A stretch of 64,000 nucleotides of DNA from the NCBI GenBank assembly GCA_965646165.1, contig CBFFYP010000005.1:1-64000 (forward strand), read 5' to 3'. Shown here one piece after another: positions 34,687 through 44,574 of the stretch. The stretch's first letter is position 1, and every line of letters begins with the position of its first letter. The notes under the pieces were generated by a model. It searched no databases. It saw only the letters and a list, made by a program, of their open reading frames with translations, and was not told the origin of the DNA. The position numbers and the translations under genes are program-made. The DNA is from MGBC114844 sp910585855. Lineage in GTDB: Bacteria > Bacillota > Clostridia > Lachnospirales > Lachnospiraceae.

Positions 34687-35979
34687 ATGGTTAATGATAT
34701 ACTACAAGAAGAAAATGTAAGAGAAGAAGAGCAAAAAAAGAAAACAGAACAAGCGGAAAATATGTTAAAGGATATTTTACCTGTAATTGAGATAACTCCA
34801 AAAGAGGAACGATGGAGTCTTTTTCAGCAACAGAAAGAGTATGAATATTGGTATATTGAACTTGCAAAGCTTTTATTTGGTAAAAACAGCTTAAAAATTT
34901 TTAATTGCCGAGTAGATACAACAGAAAATGATAGTTTGGCGTCAGATAGATTTAATGTATATACATTAGCATTAATTCAAGCGATTGAAGAGTATCAATA
35001 TAAAGAAGAAACACCATTTTTAAGAAAATTAAAAAAGAAGTATAAGCAGCTTGCCGGATTAGAAGGAAAGGGCAGTTGTTTAAGAGAAGAATTGATGGGA
35101 ATGGGTTTGAGCAGAAGAAAAAATTTAAAGATAAATGCAAAGAAGCCGGCAAAAAATAAATCGGAATTTGAAACAGTAAAGAAAACCATTAATTTATTTG
35201 GACGATATAGAAATTATAAGCAAGAACAGAAGCAGAAAAATCAAAGTAATAAAGTTATTCATGAGAATTTTAAAAAATTATACATAGAGAAAGGATATTC
35301 AGAAAGTTTAATTAAGCAGGTAATAGAAATGGAAGATTATTTGCCATATTTTCGTTATGAACTTTTTAGTGAAGAGGAAGGTAAGGTAGATGTTTCAGAA
35401 TATGTAACGGATATAGTAGGAAGTGAAGGTTATAAAACGCCAGAAGCATTTTTAGTAGAAGAGGAGAATAAGAAAGAGGCAGAAAAGTATTTGGATTTTT
35501 TAATAAAGGCTTTTGAAATACAGGAGGCATCTTGTAAAGGAGAAAAGGGAAAAGTAAGGAAAATGCAATTTTTTCGGGCGTTTTTTACATGTTCTATTTT
35601 GAAGTGTTTAAAATTGGAACATGTAGAAGATGAAGATGATACTAGAAAAGAAGAGAGATGTAAAGGATGTTATCGTTTTATAGCATATCCGGCAGGTGAT
35701 AAAGAGATTTATGATATTCTAAAGAAGCAGGAAAAATTTTATATGAATCAAGGATTTCAGATGGATTATATTAAAAGGGCAGTTGAAAGTGAGCCTGAGA
35801 AATTGGATATTTTGTATGGTATTTATTATAATTTTTTAAGGGAAAAGTTTAAATTTACAGATAAAGAAATTGGTGAAACTTTAAAGGAGGATAGTAGAAG
35901 AGTAAGCTATTATAGAACAAGATATGATGACTTTTTAGATAAAATTTACCAAGTTATAAAGGAAAATGGATGGGAGTAG
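34687..35979 (+). CDS. HTH protein next to the CARF gene, possibly sigma-like
   Basis: A 430-residue, strongly charged, mostly helical protein. The C-terminal part (FLREKFKFTDKEIGETLKEDSRRVSYYRTRYDDFL region) reads as a helix-turn-helix like region 4 of sigma factors. A segment near residue 110 (FLRKLKKKYKQLAG) also recalls clostridial sigma-like proteins. A CKGC pair lies near residue 325. Its gene is tightly coupled to a bare CARF gene. Some type III systems release a sigma factor upon cyclic oligoadenylate sensing; whether this is such a case is speculative. ATG at 34687 follows GGAGGG. Confidence 0.6.
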   Translation: MVNDILQEENVREEEQKKKTEQAENMLKDILPVIEITPKEERWSLFQQQKEYEYWYIELAKLLFGKNSLKIFNCRVDTTENDSLASDRFNVYTLALIQAIEEYQYKEETPFLRKLKKKYKQLAGLEGKGSCLREELMGMGLSRRKNLKINAKKPAKNKSEFETVKKTINLFGRYRNYKQEQKQKNQSNKVIHENFKKLYIEKGYSESLIKQVIEMEDYLPYFRYELFSEEEGKVDVSEYVTDIVGSEGYKTPEAFLVEEENKKEAEKYLDFLIKAFEIQEASCKGEKGKVRKMQFFRAFFTCSILKCLKLEHVEDEDDTRKEERCKGCYRFIAYPAGDKEIYDILKKQEKFYMNQGFQMDYIKRAVESEPEKLDILYGIYYNFLREKFKFTDKEIGETLKEDSRRVSYYRTRYDDFLDKIYQVIKENGWE

Positions 35980-36923
35980 GGATGCAGGAGGAAAAAAATT
36001 TTCAGATTCGTTTTTCTGTTTTGAATTTTACACTGCTTATGCAGGAGGATGTTGTACTTCCAGAGCGAAAAGAAGTAGTGATTCGAGGCGGAATCGGGGA
36101 TATGCTTTTAAAACAGTATTGTATTCGGGATGCAAAGTGCGACACTTGCGATTTTACAGATTCTTGTATTATGCAGAATTTTATGTATGCAAAATATAAG
36201 AAAAAGCCGGATTTTGTAACAACCGGAGAGAGTATGGGATATGTGATCAGTGCAGAGGGAAAGAAAACCTCTTATCGGCAGGGAGAACGGCTGTATTTTT
36301 CTCTGACACTGTTTGGAAATATTATTGCTTATCTAAATCCAGTTGTACAGGCGGTTCATCTGCTGGGGCAATGTGGGATTGGGGAGAAGCGGGCAAAGTA
36401 TCAAATAGAAAAAATTCAAAATCGTCGAGGAAAGGCGATTTTGGAGGATGGTTCGATTTATTATAAAAATTATTTGATTGAACTGTTAGGGGACTATGTA
36501 GAGGAACGAAAGCAACAGATAAAAGCAGATTATTTTGAACAGACTTGTAAAATTATTTTCAGCAGCCCTCTTGCAGTAAAATATAAAAGTGAATTTATTA
36601 AAGAATTTGACAGCAGGGCAATTTTAAATAGTGTGGCAAGAAGAATTTATATGTTGGAATGTTTTGAGGGCAGAGAGGAAAGCGAAAAAAAGTTTTTAGA
36701 TTGTTTTCCTGTTATTGCAGAACAAAAAATAATAACATATGATACACAGAGGTATTCTTCAAGGACAAAACAGCATATGCCGTTAAAAGGAATTGCAGGG
36801 GAAATTAAATTAGAACAGATTACAGAAGAAATGCTGGATTATTTGCTGGCAGGGGAGATTACTCATATTGGCAAAAATACCAGATTTGGTTTTGGAAAAT
36901 ATAGAGTAACAGAAGTAGGATAA
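35970..36923 (+). CDS. cas6: Cas6-type CRISPR RNA endoribonuclease
   Basis: The 317-residue RAMP protein has a four-cysteine patch near residues 51-63 (KCDTCDFTDSC), a central SLTLFGNIIAYLNPVVQAVH block and a C-terminal glycine-rich loop AGEITHIGKNTRFGFGKYRV, as in the Cas6 family of type III and I-A systems. It would cut precursor crRNA within the repeats. It overlaps the HTH gene by 10 bp; ATG at 35982 is an alternative start. Confidence 0.82.
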   Translation: MGVGMQEEKNFQIRFSVLNFTLLMQEDVVLPERKEVVIRGGIGDMLLKQYCIRDAKCDTCDFTDSCIMQNFMYAKYKKKPDFVTTGESMGYVISAEGKKTSYRQGERLYFSLTLFGNIIAYLNPVVQAVHLLGQCGIGEKRAKYQIEKIQNRRGKAILEDGSIYYKNYLIELLGDYVEERKQQIKADYFEQTCKIIFSSPLAVKYKSEFIKEFDSRAILNSVARRIYMLECFEGREESEKKFLDCFPVIAEQKIITYDTQRYSSRTKQHMPLKGIAGEIKLEQITEEMLDYLLAGEITHIGKNTRFGFGKYRVTEVG

Positions 36924-36974
36924 TAGAAAATAAAAAATAGAATCGTGTGAAAATACACAGAAAGAGGAGAAGAT

Positions 36975-38570
36975 ATGGAAAAGAAATACTTAGTAATTCT
37001 GGAAGTATCTCAGAAACAGGCATTTATTTTTTCAAGTAATAAATTAAAAGATAATGTTGCAAATTCTGCAGTAATTGCATGGGTGACGGATTCGGACTTT
37101 TTTCAGGAAGTAATCGGGGATGCTTCTATTTATAAAGAAGAAAATAATTTAGTCTATGCAGGAGGCGGTCATACTATACTGGTATTTGATTCAAAGGATC
37201 AGGCAAAGGAGTTTGTATGGAGAGTGACGCTTCAAATTCATAAAGATTATCCGAATTTAGAGATGTTTGCAAAGTTATTGGAGTGTGAACAGGAAATAGG
37301 AGGAGAGGACTTAAAGCGGCTTTCACAGGAACTGGAAAAGAAAAAGTCCAGAAGAGGTGCTTCCTTTCATCAAAGAACATTTGGAATTGAGGAAAGAAAT
37401 TTTAAGGAGAAATCAGAAAAAGAAAAGCCGGAAAAGGAAAAGAAACTGGATAGAGAATGGATGCCGGAAGGGTTTAAAGCCCCGTTGACTTTAGAGCAGC
37501 TTGGAGGCGATAAAAATAAATCAAACTTTATTGCGGTTGTACATATTGATGGAAACAGTATGGGAAAGCGGGTAGAAAATCTTCGAAAATCATTGGAAGG
37601 AAAGAGTTGGGAAGAGTATCGGAAAGCCTTTTATTGCTTTAGCTGTTCTATTGATGAGCAGTTTAAAGCAGCCTATAAAGAAATGACGGAGGAAGTGGCA
37701 GAACGGCTGAGAAAAGGGAAATTAAAGTTAAATTTGGTCAAAGATTCTTCCGAATATTATTTTCCGATTCGGAGGGTGATTACGGCAGGAGATGATATTT
37801 GTTTTATTGCAGAAGGGCGAATTGGACTGGAATGTGCAAGAATTTTTATAGAAAAATTGGCGAAAAAACGAAATATGCAGGATAAGCAGAGCTATGCTGC
37901 CTGTGCAGGAGTGGCGATTGTGCATCAAAAGTATCCGTTTTATCGGGCATATGAATTAGCAGAAGAGTTATGCAGCAATGCAAAGCGTTTTATTGCTTCT
38001 ACTTATGCTGAACTGCATCCTGTATCGGAAGACGGATCGAAAAAAGAAGAAATAGACAGTGCAGAGATATGTGCCAATGTTTGTGCAATAGACTGGCATA
38101 TTGAATATGGAGAGATGAAAGACGGGTTAGAAGAGATTCGCCAGATGTATCAGACAATAGAAAAAGAAGAAGAACCGCAGCGTTTAGAACTTCGACCATA
38201 TATTTTATCCGATCCAAAAGGGCTGTTAGAGAAAGAAGAAATTCGAAGGTATTCGAAATTTAAAAAATTAATGCAGCAGATGCAGACGGGCGATATTAAT
38301 TATGCCAGAGGAAAATTAAAGGAATTTCGGCAGTATCTAAAAGAAGGAGAAACTGCGGCTGCTCATTATATGAAAACAAAACAGATGAATGATATGGAAC
38401 TGCTGGGTTATCAGGATATTTTTACAGAAATTGACTACAGCAAAGTAAAGATAGGCAGCGGTTCTCATTTGGAGAGAAAAACATTTATTCAAACTGCGGA
38501 TAAGAAAAAGCGGTGTTTGTATTTTGATGCGATAGAATTGTTGGATACGTTTCTTGCAATCGAAGAATAG
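36975..38570 (+). CDS. cas10: Cas10 of a type III-D system, no HD domain
   Basis: The 531-residue protein has two palm domains: VVHIDGNSMGKRV with D192, and VITAGDDICFI (residues 268-278), a GGDD-type cyclase motif with Ala for the first Gly and both Asp intact. No N-terminal HD nuclease is present, and the length is short for Cas10. It should make cyclic oligoadenylates on target RNA binding but not cut DNA by HD. The product would signal to the CARF protein at 34056. It heads the effector genes, 51 bp after cas6. Confidence 0.88.
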   Translation: MEKKYLVILEVSQKQAFIFSSNKLKDNVANSAVIAWVTDSDFFQEVIGDASIYKEENNLVYAGGGHTILVFDSKDQAKEFVWRVTLQIHKDYPNLEMFAKLLECEQEIGGEDLKRLSQELEKKKSRRGASFHQRTFGIEERNFKEKSEKEKPEKEKKLDREWMPEGFKAPLTLEQLGGDKNKSNFIAVVHIDGNSMGKRVENLRKSLEGKSWEEYRKAFYCFSCSIDEQFKAAYKEMTEEVAERLRKGKLKLNLVKDSSEYYFPIRRVITAGDDICFIAEGRIGLECARIFIEKLAKKRNMQDKQSYAACAGVAIVHQKYPFYRAYELAEELCSNAKRFIASTYAELHPVSEDGSKKEEIDSAEICANVCAIDWHIEYGEMKDGLEEIRQMYQTIEKEEEPQRLELRPYILSDPKGLLEKEEIRRYSKFKKLMQQMQTGDINYARGKLKEFRQYLKEGETAAAHYMKTKQMNDMELLGYQDIFTEIDYSKVKIGSGSHLERKTFIQTADKKKRCLYFDAIELLDTFLAIEE

Positions 38571-38582
38571 GGGGGAGAAAAC

Positions 38583-39164
38583 GTGAAAATTAAAATGACA
38601 TTACTTTCCGATACCATATTTGGAAATGGAATCAGTATTCCGGGGGGAGAAGATATTTCAGTTTTGACGGATGAGGATGGATTTCCATACTATAAAGCCA
38701 CTTCTTTAAAGGGAATATTTCGTGAAGAATTAGAAAATTTATTGAGCTGGCAGGAAAAATCAGCAGAAGAGAGCAAATCCATGATAGTTCGTATGCTGGG
38801 AGAAAGCGGTGATCACAATCTGACTGACGAAGGGAAGATTCGATTTGGCAGTTTTACTCTGTCGGATACGGTAAAAAAGCTGGTAAAGCAGGAAATTGGA
38901 GCAGATAAAGAAGCAATATTGCGAACATTTTCCTATCTGCGGACATTTACGGCAATAGAGAAAAACGGTATGGTAAAAGAAGGATCGTTAAGAAGCTGCC
39001 GCTGCCTGAAAAAGGGTTTGATTTTTTACGGAATGATAGACTGCAGAGAGGAGGATAAGGAACTGGTAAAACAGGTTTTATCTTCTATAAAGTGGTTAGG
39101 AACTATGAGAAACAGAGGATTTGGTCAGGTAAAACTGGAACAGGTACAGGAGGGAAAAAGATAA
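38583..39164 (+). CDS. RAMP protein, Csm3-like (Cas7)
   Basis: The 193-residue protein starts with KIKMTLLSDTIFGNG and ends with the glycine-rich GTMRNRGFGQVKL loop of RAMPs. The central YYKATSLKGIFREELENL is typical of Csm3-like Cas7 proteins, which form the crRNA-binding backbone and cut target RNA. It starts at GTG after GGGGGGAG and lies 12 bp from cas10. Confidence 0.8.
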   Translation: MKIKMTLLSDTIFGNGISIPGGEDISVLTDEDGFPYYKATSLKGIFREELENLLSWQEKSAEESKSMIVRMLGESGDHNLTDEGKIRFGSFTLSDTVKKLVKQEIGADKEAILRTFSYLRTFTAIEKNGMVKEGSLRSCRCLKKGLIFYGMIDCREEDKELVKQVLSSIKWLGTMRNRGFGQVKLEQVQEGKR

Positions 39165-39165
39165 T

Positions 39166-40761
39166 ATGCCATATATCAGATACATATTGAAAAATATAGA
39201 ACCACTTCGTATTACAGATAACAGTACCAGTCAAAGCGGACAGATGGATACACTTACTTATATTCCCGGGATGACAATACGTGGAGTAGTGATTTCTGCA
39301 TTGGCGGAAAAATTAGAAAAATCAGAGCCGGACACGTGGAAGCAGCTTCGGTGGGAACTTTTTTCCGATCAGGTTTCTTATCTCAATGCTTATCCGATAA
39401 AGCGGGTAAAAGAAGTACAATCAAAAGAAAACCAATCGGAAGGAATTGAATTAATCCCTTCTCCAAAAGGCTTTTATGAGGATAAAAAGCAAAGTAAAGA
39501 TACAAAAATGAAAAATGTACTGAAAGAAGATATCAGTGGCTGGAAAAGGGCTTCATTGGGAAGATATTGTTATATGAGCAAAGAAAAAATTTATTTTTCC
39601 AATGTAGCGTTAGGCAGTGATCTAAGAATCAGTATGGGGAATAAGGAACAGGAAAAAAATATGTTCCGAGGTCAGTATATGATAAAGGATCAAATGTTTT
39701 GCGGCTATATTATTGTAAAGAAACCAGAATTATGTGATACCATTAATTCCGCATTGCGGGATACGATTGTACTTGGAAACGGGCGTTCTGCTGGAATGGG
39801 GAAGTGCAGAATGATAAAAAAAGAAATCGTGCAGGAATTTCCTTATCAATCGTATAGAATACAGCAGGCAAAAGAGGGAAGCTGCTATCTCTATCTGTTG
39901 TCAAATACCGTTATGTGCAAAGAAAACGGAGAATTAACAGGAATTGATATTCCGACACTTGAAAAACAGTTAGGAGTGGAAAAGTTAAAGATAGAGGTAT
40001 GTGCCACTTCTGTTTTAAAAAATAATGGCTATAACCGCATTTGGGATGCCAGACTGCCGGAAATGCTGATGTATGAGATGGGCAGTGTATTTCGTCTTAC
40101 CTATCAGGGAGTAATAGAAAAAGAGCGAGCAGAAGCGATTGCAGAAGAGGGAATCGGGCTTCGAAGAAATGAAGGATTTGGAAGAGTATTGATTTTAGAG
40201 AATTATGAAAAATTAGAGAAAAAACAGAAAATAGAAGAGGGAATTGCGTTTACAGATCTGCCAGAAAAAGAATTTATAAAAGAAGAAAAACAGGTGCTTA
40301 TTATTGCAGCAAAAGGATACTATTTAGAAAAATTAGAGCAGGCAGGAAAAAAGTATTTGGTTGATCCGAAAAACAAAAGAAATCCGATTTTATCGAACAA
40401 GCTGGCAGGCAGTCAGATGGGGACAATCGAATCCTATGCAGCTTCTTTACAGTTTATGCCAAAGCGTGCAGAGAAAGTGCTGATGAGTTATCTAGAACAT
40501 GCCGTAGAGAAGGATGAAGCAAGGCGTATTCAGTCTAACCAGCAAAAACGAAATGAAGTAAAGGAACTGATAGAAAAACTGCTGAAATCGAATCCAGAGG
40601 AGTTTTTAGAAAGTGAGTTAAAAGAAAAGGAAAGTATTATGGGAATCCCAAAAAAGGAACTTTTTACAGAGGAAGAACTTTTGATTTGGAAGCTGCAGTT
40701 TTTAATTGAGATGATTCGATATGCAAATAAGGAGGATGACAATGGAGAGAACACACTATAG
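39166..40761 (+). CDS. csx10: Csx10-like RAMP (Cas5-type) of type III-D
   Basis: The 531-residue protein contains two RAMP-like halves: an early GMTIRGVVISALAEKL helix, LGNGRSAGMGKCRM (about residue 204) and GIGLRRNEGFGRVLIL (about 335), both glycine-rich loops, then a long charged helical tail. Size and position next to Cas10 and a Cas7-like gene fit Csx10, the Cas5-group subunit of type III-D complexes. It overlaps the next gene by 20 bp. Confidence 0.72.
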   Translation: MPYIRYILKNIEPLRITDNSTSQSGQMDTLTYIPGMTIRGVVISALAEKLEKSEPDTWKQLRWELFSDQVSYLNAYPIKRVKEVQSKENQSEGIELIPSPKGFYEDKKQSKDTKMKNVLKEDISGWKRASLGRYCYMSKEKIYFSNVALGSDLRISMGNKEQEKNMFRGQYMIKDQMFCGYIIVKKPELCDTINSALRDTIVLGNGRSAGMGKCRMIKKEIVQEFPYQSYRIQQAKEGSCYLYLLSNTVMCKENGELTGIDIPTLEKQLGVEKLKIEVCATSVLKNNGYNRIWDARLPEMLMYEMGSVFRLTYQGVIEKERAEAIAEEGIGLRRNEGFGRVLILENYEKLEKKQKIEEGIAFTDLPEKEFIKEEKQVLIIAAKGYYLEKLEQAGKKYLVDPKNKRNPILSNKLAGSQMGTIESYAASLQFMPKRAEKVLMSYLEHAVEKDEARRIQSNQQKRNEVKELIEKLLKSNPEEFLESELKEKESIMGIPKKELFTEEELLIWKLQFLIEMIRYANKEDDNGENTL

Positions 40762-42109
40762 TCAGATTGATAAATATGTGATAAAGGCAGTCTGCCAAGA
40801 ACCTCTGCATATAGGAAGCTCTAGAGGGGATAAAGAAGAGGTACTGACGCATCCGGTAGATCGAGTTCCATTTATTCAGGCGTCTGGTTTGGCAGGTGTA
40901 TTTCGGGAATATTTTAGCCGGGAGTATGGAAAAGAAGAAGCAGATAACATATTTGGAAAATCAAATGTTTCAGAGGACAGCGAACAGGGGAGCAAAATTC
41001 GCTTTACAGACGGCAGATTTTTGATGGAAACCGTAAAAATCGAACTTCGTCCAAGGATAAAATTAAATTCGGCTTCCGGTACAGTTGATGCGGAAAAGAT
41101 AAAAGGAAGCGAGCAAAAATCCGGTCAGAAGTTTAATATGCAGTATGTAGCAGCCGGAGCGGGGTTTTCTTTTGCAGTGTATTTTTTTGGAGAGGATGAG
41201 CAGTTTCACCAAAAGTTTTTGGGATGTCTTTCGGCAGTACAAAAAGGGAATCTGCAGTTTGGCGGGCAAAAAAGCAATGGTTGTGGCTATCTTACTCTGT
41301 CGGAAGTGCGTTACCAGCATTATAATTTAAAAGAAAAAGCCGGGCGGGAAAGCTGGTTTTCGGAGTCAGAGGCAGAGGAAAGTTCTTATCAGAAAATTGA
41401 TTTATCCAAACTTCCGGTAGCGGGAAAAAATCGTGCATTTGATCTTTATCTGGATGGAGAAACAGAAACAGAACTTCTGGTAAAGGGAATTGCTGTAACC
41501 GATTATGGAGATTCAGCGCCGGATGATATGAATATACAAAACGGAAAGAAGGAGTATATTATCCCAGCAAGTTCACTAAAAGGAGCAATTCGAAACAGAA
41601 TCGAAATGATTATCCGATATAAAGGAATGGAAGAGGAATGGATTGCCCGGCTTTTCGGAAAAGCAGCTTTAAAGGAAAAAAATGAAAGAGAAGAAAGCGG
41701 AAATACTGGATTGTTTTGCTTTTATGATACAGTGATCGGAGAAAAAGAGGAAAACGATAAAGCCGATATTCGAACAAGGATTCGAGTGGATAAATTTACA
41801 GGCGGAGTGAGAAACGGCGCACTATTCAGTCAGAAAAATACAGCCGGTAAAGTAAAGATGCACTTTAGTATATTGGAAGGGGAGTACGCAGATTTGGCAT
41901 GTGCTTTATTGGTATATGCACTTCGGGATTTGGCAAATGGAGAGGTTACGATTGGAAGCGGCTACAGTATAGGAAAAGGCTTTATTCAGGCAGATCAGAT
42001 AGAGATAAAAAACAGCAGAGGGGAAGCTTGCAGAATAAATTTTAAAACAGGGACAATACAGGATGAAAAACAGATTCTTTCTGCTTGTATGCAGACATTG
42101 AAAAATTAG
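40742..42109 (+). CDS. Double RAMP protein (two Cas7/Csm3-like domains)
   Basis: The 455-residue protein has two repeats of the RAMP plan: VCQEPLHIGSSRGDKEEV with FGGQKSNGCGYLTL, and VTDYGDSAPDDM with IPASSLKGAIRNRIEMI and VTIGSGYSIGKGFIQ. Fused Cas7 domains are a feature of type III-D and III-E. It would be a backbone subunit. The ATG at 40742 overlaps the end of the Csx10-like gene. The next gene of the operon is separated by an IS607 element. Confidence 0.78.
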   Translation: MERTHYSQIDKYVIKAVCQEPLHIGSSRGDKEEVLTHPVDRVPFIQASGLAGVFREYFSREYGKEEADNIFGKSNVSEDSEQGSKIRFTDGRFLMETVKIELRPRIKLNSASGTVDAEKIKGSEQKSGQKFNMQYVAAGAGFSFAVYFFGEDEQFHQKFLGCLSAVQKGNLQFGGQKSNGCGYLTLSEVRYQHYNLKEKAGRESWFSESEAEESSYQKIDLSKLPVAGKNRAFDLYLDGETETELLVKGIAVTDYGDSAPDDMNIQNGKKEYIIPASSLKGAIRNRIEMIIRYKGMEEEWIARLFGKAALKEKNEREESGNTGLFCFYDTVIGEKEENDKADIRTRIRVDKFTGGVRNGALFSQKNTAGKVKMHFSILEGEYADLACALLVYALRDLANGEVTIGSGYSIGKGFIQADQIEIKNSRGEACRINFKTGTIQDEKQILSACMQTLKN

Positions 42110-42193
42110 GGAGAATATTTAAGTTGATAAAAGCATAGATAAACAGGTATATATGTGATAAAATGTGCTTATAAGAACAAGGAGGATTTATTT

Positions 42194-42844
42194 GTGAACA
42201 CATCAAATATCACTAATTATAAGCCAAAAGATTTTGCGGAATTGTTAGGCGTATCTGTTAAAACACTACAGTGCTGGGACAGAGAAGGCATTTTGAAGGC
42301 AAATCGTACTCCTACTGACAGAAGATATTATACTTATGACCAGTATTTACAATTTAAAAGAATACAAACAGAGGATGATATAAGAGATATTGTTATTTAC
42401 GCAAGGGTTTCAACGAAAAACCAAAAGGATGATTTGAAAAATCAGGTTGAATTTTTAAAACAGTTTTGCAATGCAAAAGGAATCCTTGTAAACCAGTGTA
42501 TCGAAGATTTTGGAAGCGGGTTAAATTATAACCGTAAAAAATGGAATAAATTACTGGAGGAAGTTATGGAGAATAAAATAAAAACAGTGGTAATTTCCAG
42601 TAAAGACAGGTTTATTCGTTTTGGATATGACTGGTTCGAGAAATTTTGTGAAAAATTCAGTGCAAAAATAATAATGGTAAATAACGAAACACTTTCACCA
42701 AAGGAAGAACTGGTTCAGGATATGATATCAATTCTGCATGTATTTAGCTGTAAATTGTATGGTTTAAGAAAATATAAAAAACAAATAAAGGAGGATGAGG
42801 AAATTGCTCAAGAGCTTCAAGACGGAAATAAAACCAACTCCTGA
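42194..42844 (+). CDS. tnpA: IS607 family serine recombinase (TnpA)
   Basis: The protein has an N-terminal MerR-like HTH (KPKDFAELLGVSVKTLQCWD) and a serine resolvase domain with the active-site IYARVSTKNQKDDLKNQ and SSKDRFIRFG. GTG at 42194 lies about 8 nt after AAGGAGG; an upstream ATG (42155) has none. Its last 50 bp overlap tnpB. Confidence 0.9.
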   Translation: MNTSNITNYKPKDFAELLGVSVKTLQCWDREGILKANRTPTDRRYYTYDQYLQFKRIQTEDDIRDIVIYARVSTKNQKDDLKNQVEFLKQFCNAKGILVNQCIEDFGSGLNYNRKKWNKLLEEVMENKIKTVVISSKDRFIRFGYDWFEKFCEKFSAKIIMVNNETLSPKEELVQDMISILHVFSCKLYGLRKYKKQIKEDEEIAQELQDGNKTNS

Positions 42845-43973
42845 ACAGATACAAAAGATCAATCAGACCATCGGCACTTGTAGATATGTATACAATCGCT
42901 ACCTTTCCCATAATAAAGAAGTATATGAGAAAGAAAAGAAGTTTGTATCTGGAATGGACTTTTCCAAATGGCTGAATCATGTTTCTCTTCTTGAAAATCC
43001 TGAGAAGGCATGGATAAAAGATGTTAGTTCGAAATCGGTAAAACAAAGTATTATGAATGCAGAAAAGGCATTCAAAAGGTTTTTTAATCATCAAAGCGGC
43101 TTTCCAAGATTCAAAAAGAAGAACAAATCAGACGTGAAAATGTATTTTGTGAAAACAGACGCAAAAACAAGGATCAAATGTGAAAGACACAGAATCAAAA
43201 TTCCAACGCTTGGATGGGTAAGGTTAAAAGAAAAAGGGTATCTTCCTGTTACAAAGTCAGGGAAAGTTATAAAAAGTGGTTCTGTATCCTGTAAGGCAGG
43301 AAGATATTATGTATCTGTGTTAGTCGAAGAAAAAGAGCAGGAAAAACCGCAGTTACATGAGTTTGGTTTAGGGATTGACTTAGGAGTAAAGGAATTTGCA
43401 GTTATCAGTAATGGAAACGTTAAGAAAAATATTAATAAAACAGAAAAAGTAAAGAAGCTGGAAAAGAAATTAAAACGAGAACAATGCTGTCTTTCGAGGA
43501 AATACGAGGACTATAAAAAGCGAAAAGAAAAGAAAGGAGAAGCTACTCGACAAAATATTCAAAAACAAGTCTTAAAGGTACAGAAACTTCATCAAAGAAT
43601 GGATAATATCCGTACAGATTATAGCAATCAATGTGTAAATGAGATAGTGAAAACCAAGCCATCTTATATCACCATAGAAGATTTGAATATAGCAGGAATG
43701 ATGAAGAACAGACATCTTTCCAAAGCGGTTGCTTCACAGAAGTTTTATGAGTTCAGAACAAAGCTAAAAAATAAATGTGAAGAAAACGGCATTGAATTAA
43801 GGATTGTTGACAGGTTTTATCCATCATCGAAATTGTGTCACTGTTGCGGACGTATAAAGAAAGATTTGAAACTTTCTGACAGGATATATCAATGCGAATG
43901 TGGGTATGAAGCAGACAGGGATTACAATGCAAGTCTTAATTTAAGAGATGCAAAAACTTACAAAACAGCATAA
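42795..43973 (+). CDS. tnpB: TnpB RNA-guided nuclease of IS607
   Basis: The 392-residue protein has all RuvC parts: D in LGIDLGVKEF, E in YITIEDLNIAG, D in EADRDYNASLNL, and an intact zinc ribbon CHCCG ... CECG. It would use a guide RNA from the element right end. AAAGGAGG directly abuts the ATG, so the TTG at 42804 may be the true start. Confidence 0.9.
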   Translation: MRKLLKSFKTEIKPTPEQIQKINQTIGTCRYVYNRYLSHNKEVYEKEKKFVSGMDFSKWLNHVSLLENPEKAWIKDVSSKSVKQSIMNAEKAFKRFFNHQSGFPRFKKKNKSDVKMYFVKTDAKTRIKCERHRIKIPTLGWVRLKEKGYLPVTKSGKVIKSGSVSCKAGRYYVSVLVEEKEQEKPQLHEFGLGIDLGVKEFAVISNGNVKKNINKTEKVKKLEKKLKREQCCLSRKYEDYKKRKEKKGEATRQNIQKQVLKVQKLHQRMDNIRTDYSNQCVNEIVKTKPSYITIEDLNIAGMMKNRHLSKAVASQKFYEFRTKLKNKCEENGIELRIVDRFYPSSKLCHCCGRIKKDLKLSDRIYQCECGYEADRDYNASLNLRDAKTYKTA

Positions 43974-44126
43974 GGAAGCATTTGTAAGTATGTACCGATG
44001 GCTTAGTCGGGAATTTACGACTGTGGAGTGTACAAGAACTTGTGAGTAGTATTTGAGTTTACTCAATACGAAAGCATACACGATGAAACAGTAAGAAAAG
44101 TTTGTAAAAACTTTCAATATCTCGAT

Positions 44127-44561
44127 ATGGGTATATTTGTCCATATTTTGAGTAGCAGGGATAGACAGATGGGATATCAAGTAACAGAGATTTCTTTGGA
44201 AGCAGTAAAAGAAAAAGCAGAACAGTATCCATATGGATTGGTCTATCTGTTTGACGAAATTTTATTGGGAAAAACAGAGTCGATAAAGGATAAAATCTGC
44301 TGGGAGGACTGTATGGAAGCACGATTTTTTTCCGAACAGGGAGAACTTCATCTATTTGATTATAACGGAGAGAAAAAAGCAGTTTGCGTGGAGGAAGATA
44401 CAGAAGAAAAAAACAGACAAACCAGTTGGATAAAATCCTATCCGCTTGCTGCAAAGTTTCGAAAAGAAGGATTTGAAAAATTTAAGGTAAAAGAATATCT
44501 TGGCTGTGATGAGGACGGACAGATGGAAGTACTGCTGACTCGGCTTGTCGGTTTGGAATAG
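44127..44561 (+). CDS. csx19: Csx19-like type III-D protein
   Basis: The 144-residue protein has QYPYGLVYLFDEILLGK, CWEDCMEARFFSEQGELHLF and KEYLGCDEDGQMEVLLTRLVGL. Position in a type III-D operon and the acidic FDEILLGK segment suggest Csx19, a small accessory subunit. The IS607 element lies immediately upstream and may have replaced the original start; the ATG at 44169 is an alternative, and neither has a good ribosome site. Confidence 0.6.
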   Translation: MGIFVHILSSRDRQMGYQVTEISLEAVKEKAEQYPYGLVYLFDEILLGKTESIKDKICWEDCMEARFFSEQGELHLFDYNGEKKAVCVEEDTEEKNRQTSWIKSYPLAAKFRKEGFEKFKVKEYLGCDEDGQMEVLLTRLVGLE

Positions 44562-44574
44562 GGGAGGAAAATAT

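Larger units (their letters stand above)
42115..44115 (+). mobile_element. IS607-type element inside the type III-D operon
   Basis: A serine recombinase gene and an overlapping tnpB gene form a standard IS607 unit placed between the double RAMP gene and the Csx19-like gene. The non-coding DNA after tnpB (43974-44115) should hold the right end and the guide RNA scaffold: it has palindromic pieces such as GAACTTGTGAGTAGTATTTG. IS607 makes no target duplication, so the ends given are estimates. Confidence 0.8.

Noticed and set aside
34995..35189. Small hydrophobic minus-strand frames within the HTH gene and similar shadows elsewhere
   Set aside because: They arise from A-rich coding sequence read backwards (Phe/Leu runs) and have no ribosome sites or conservation.
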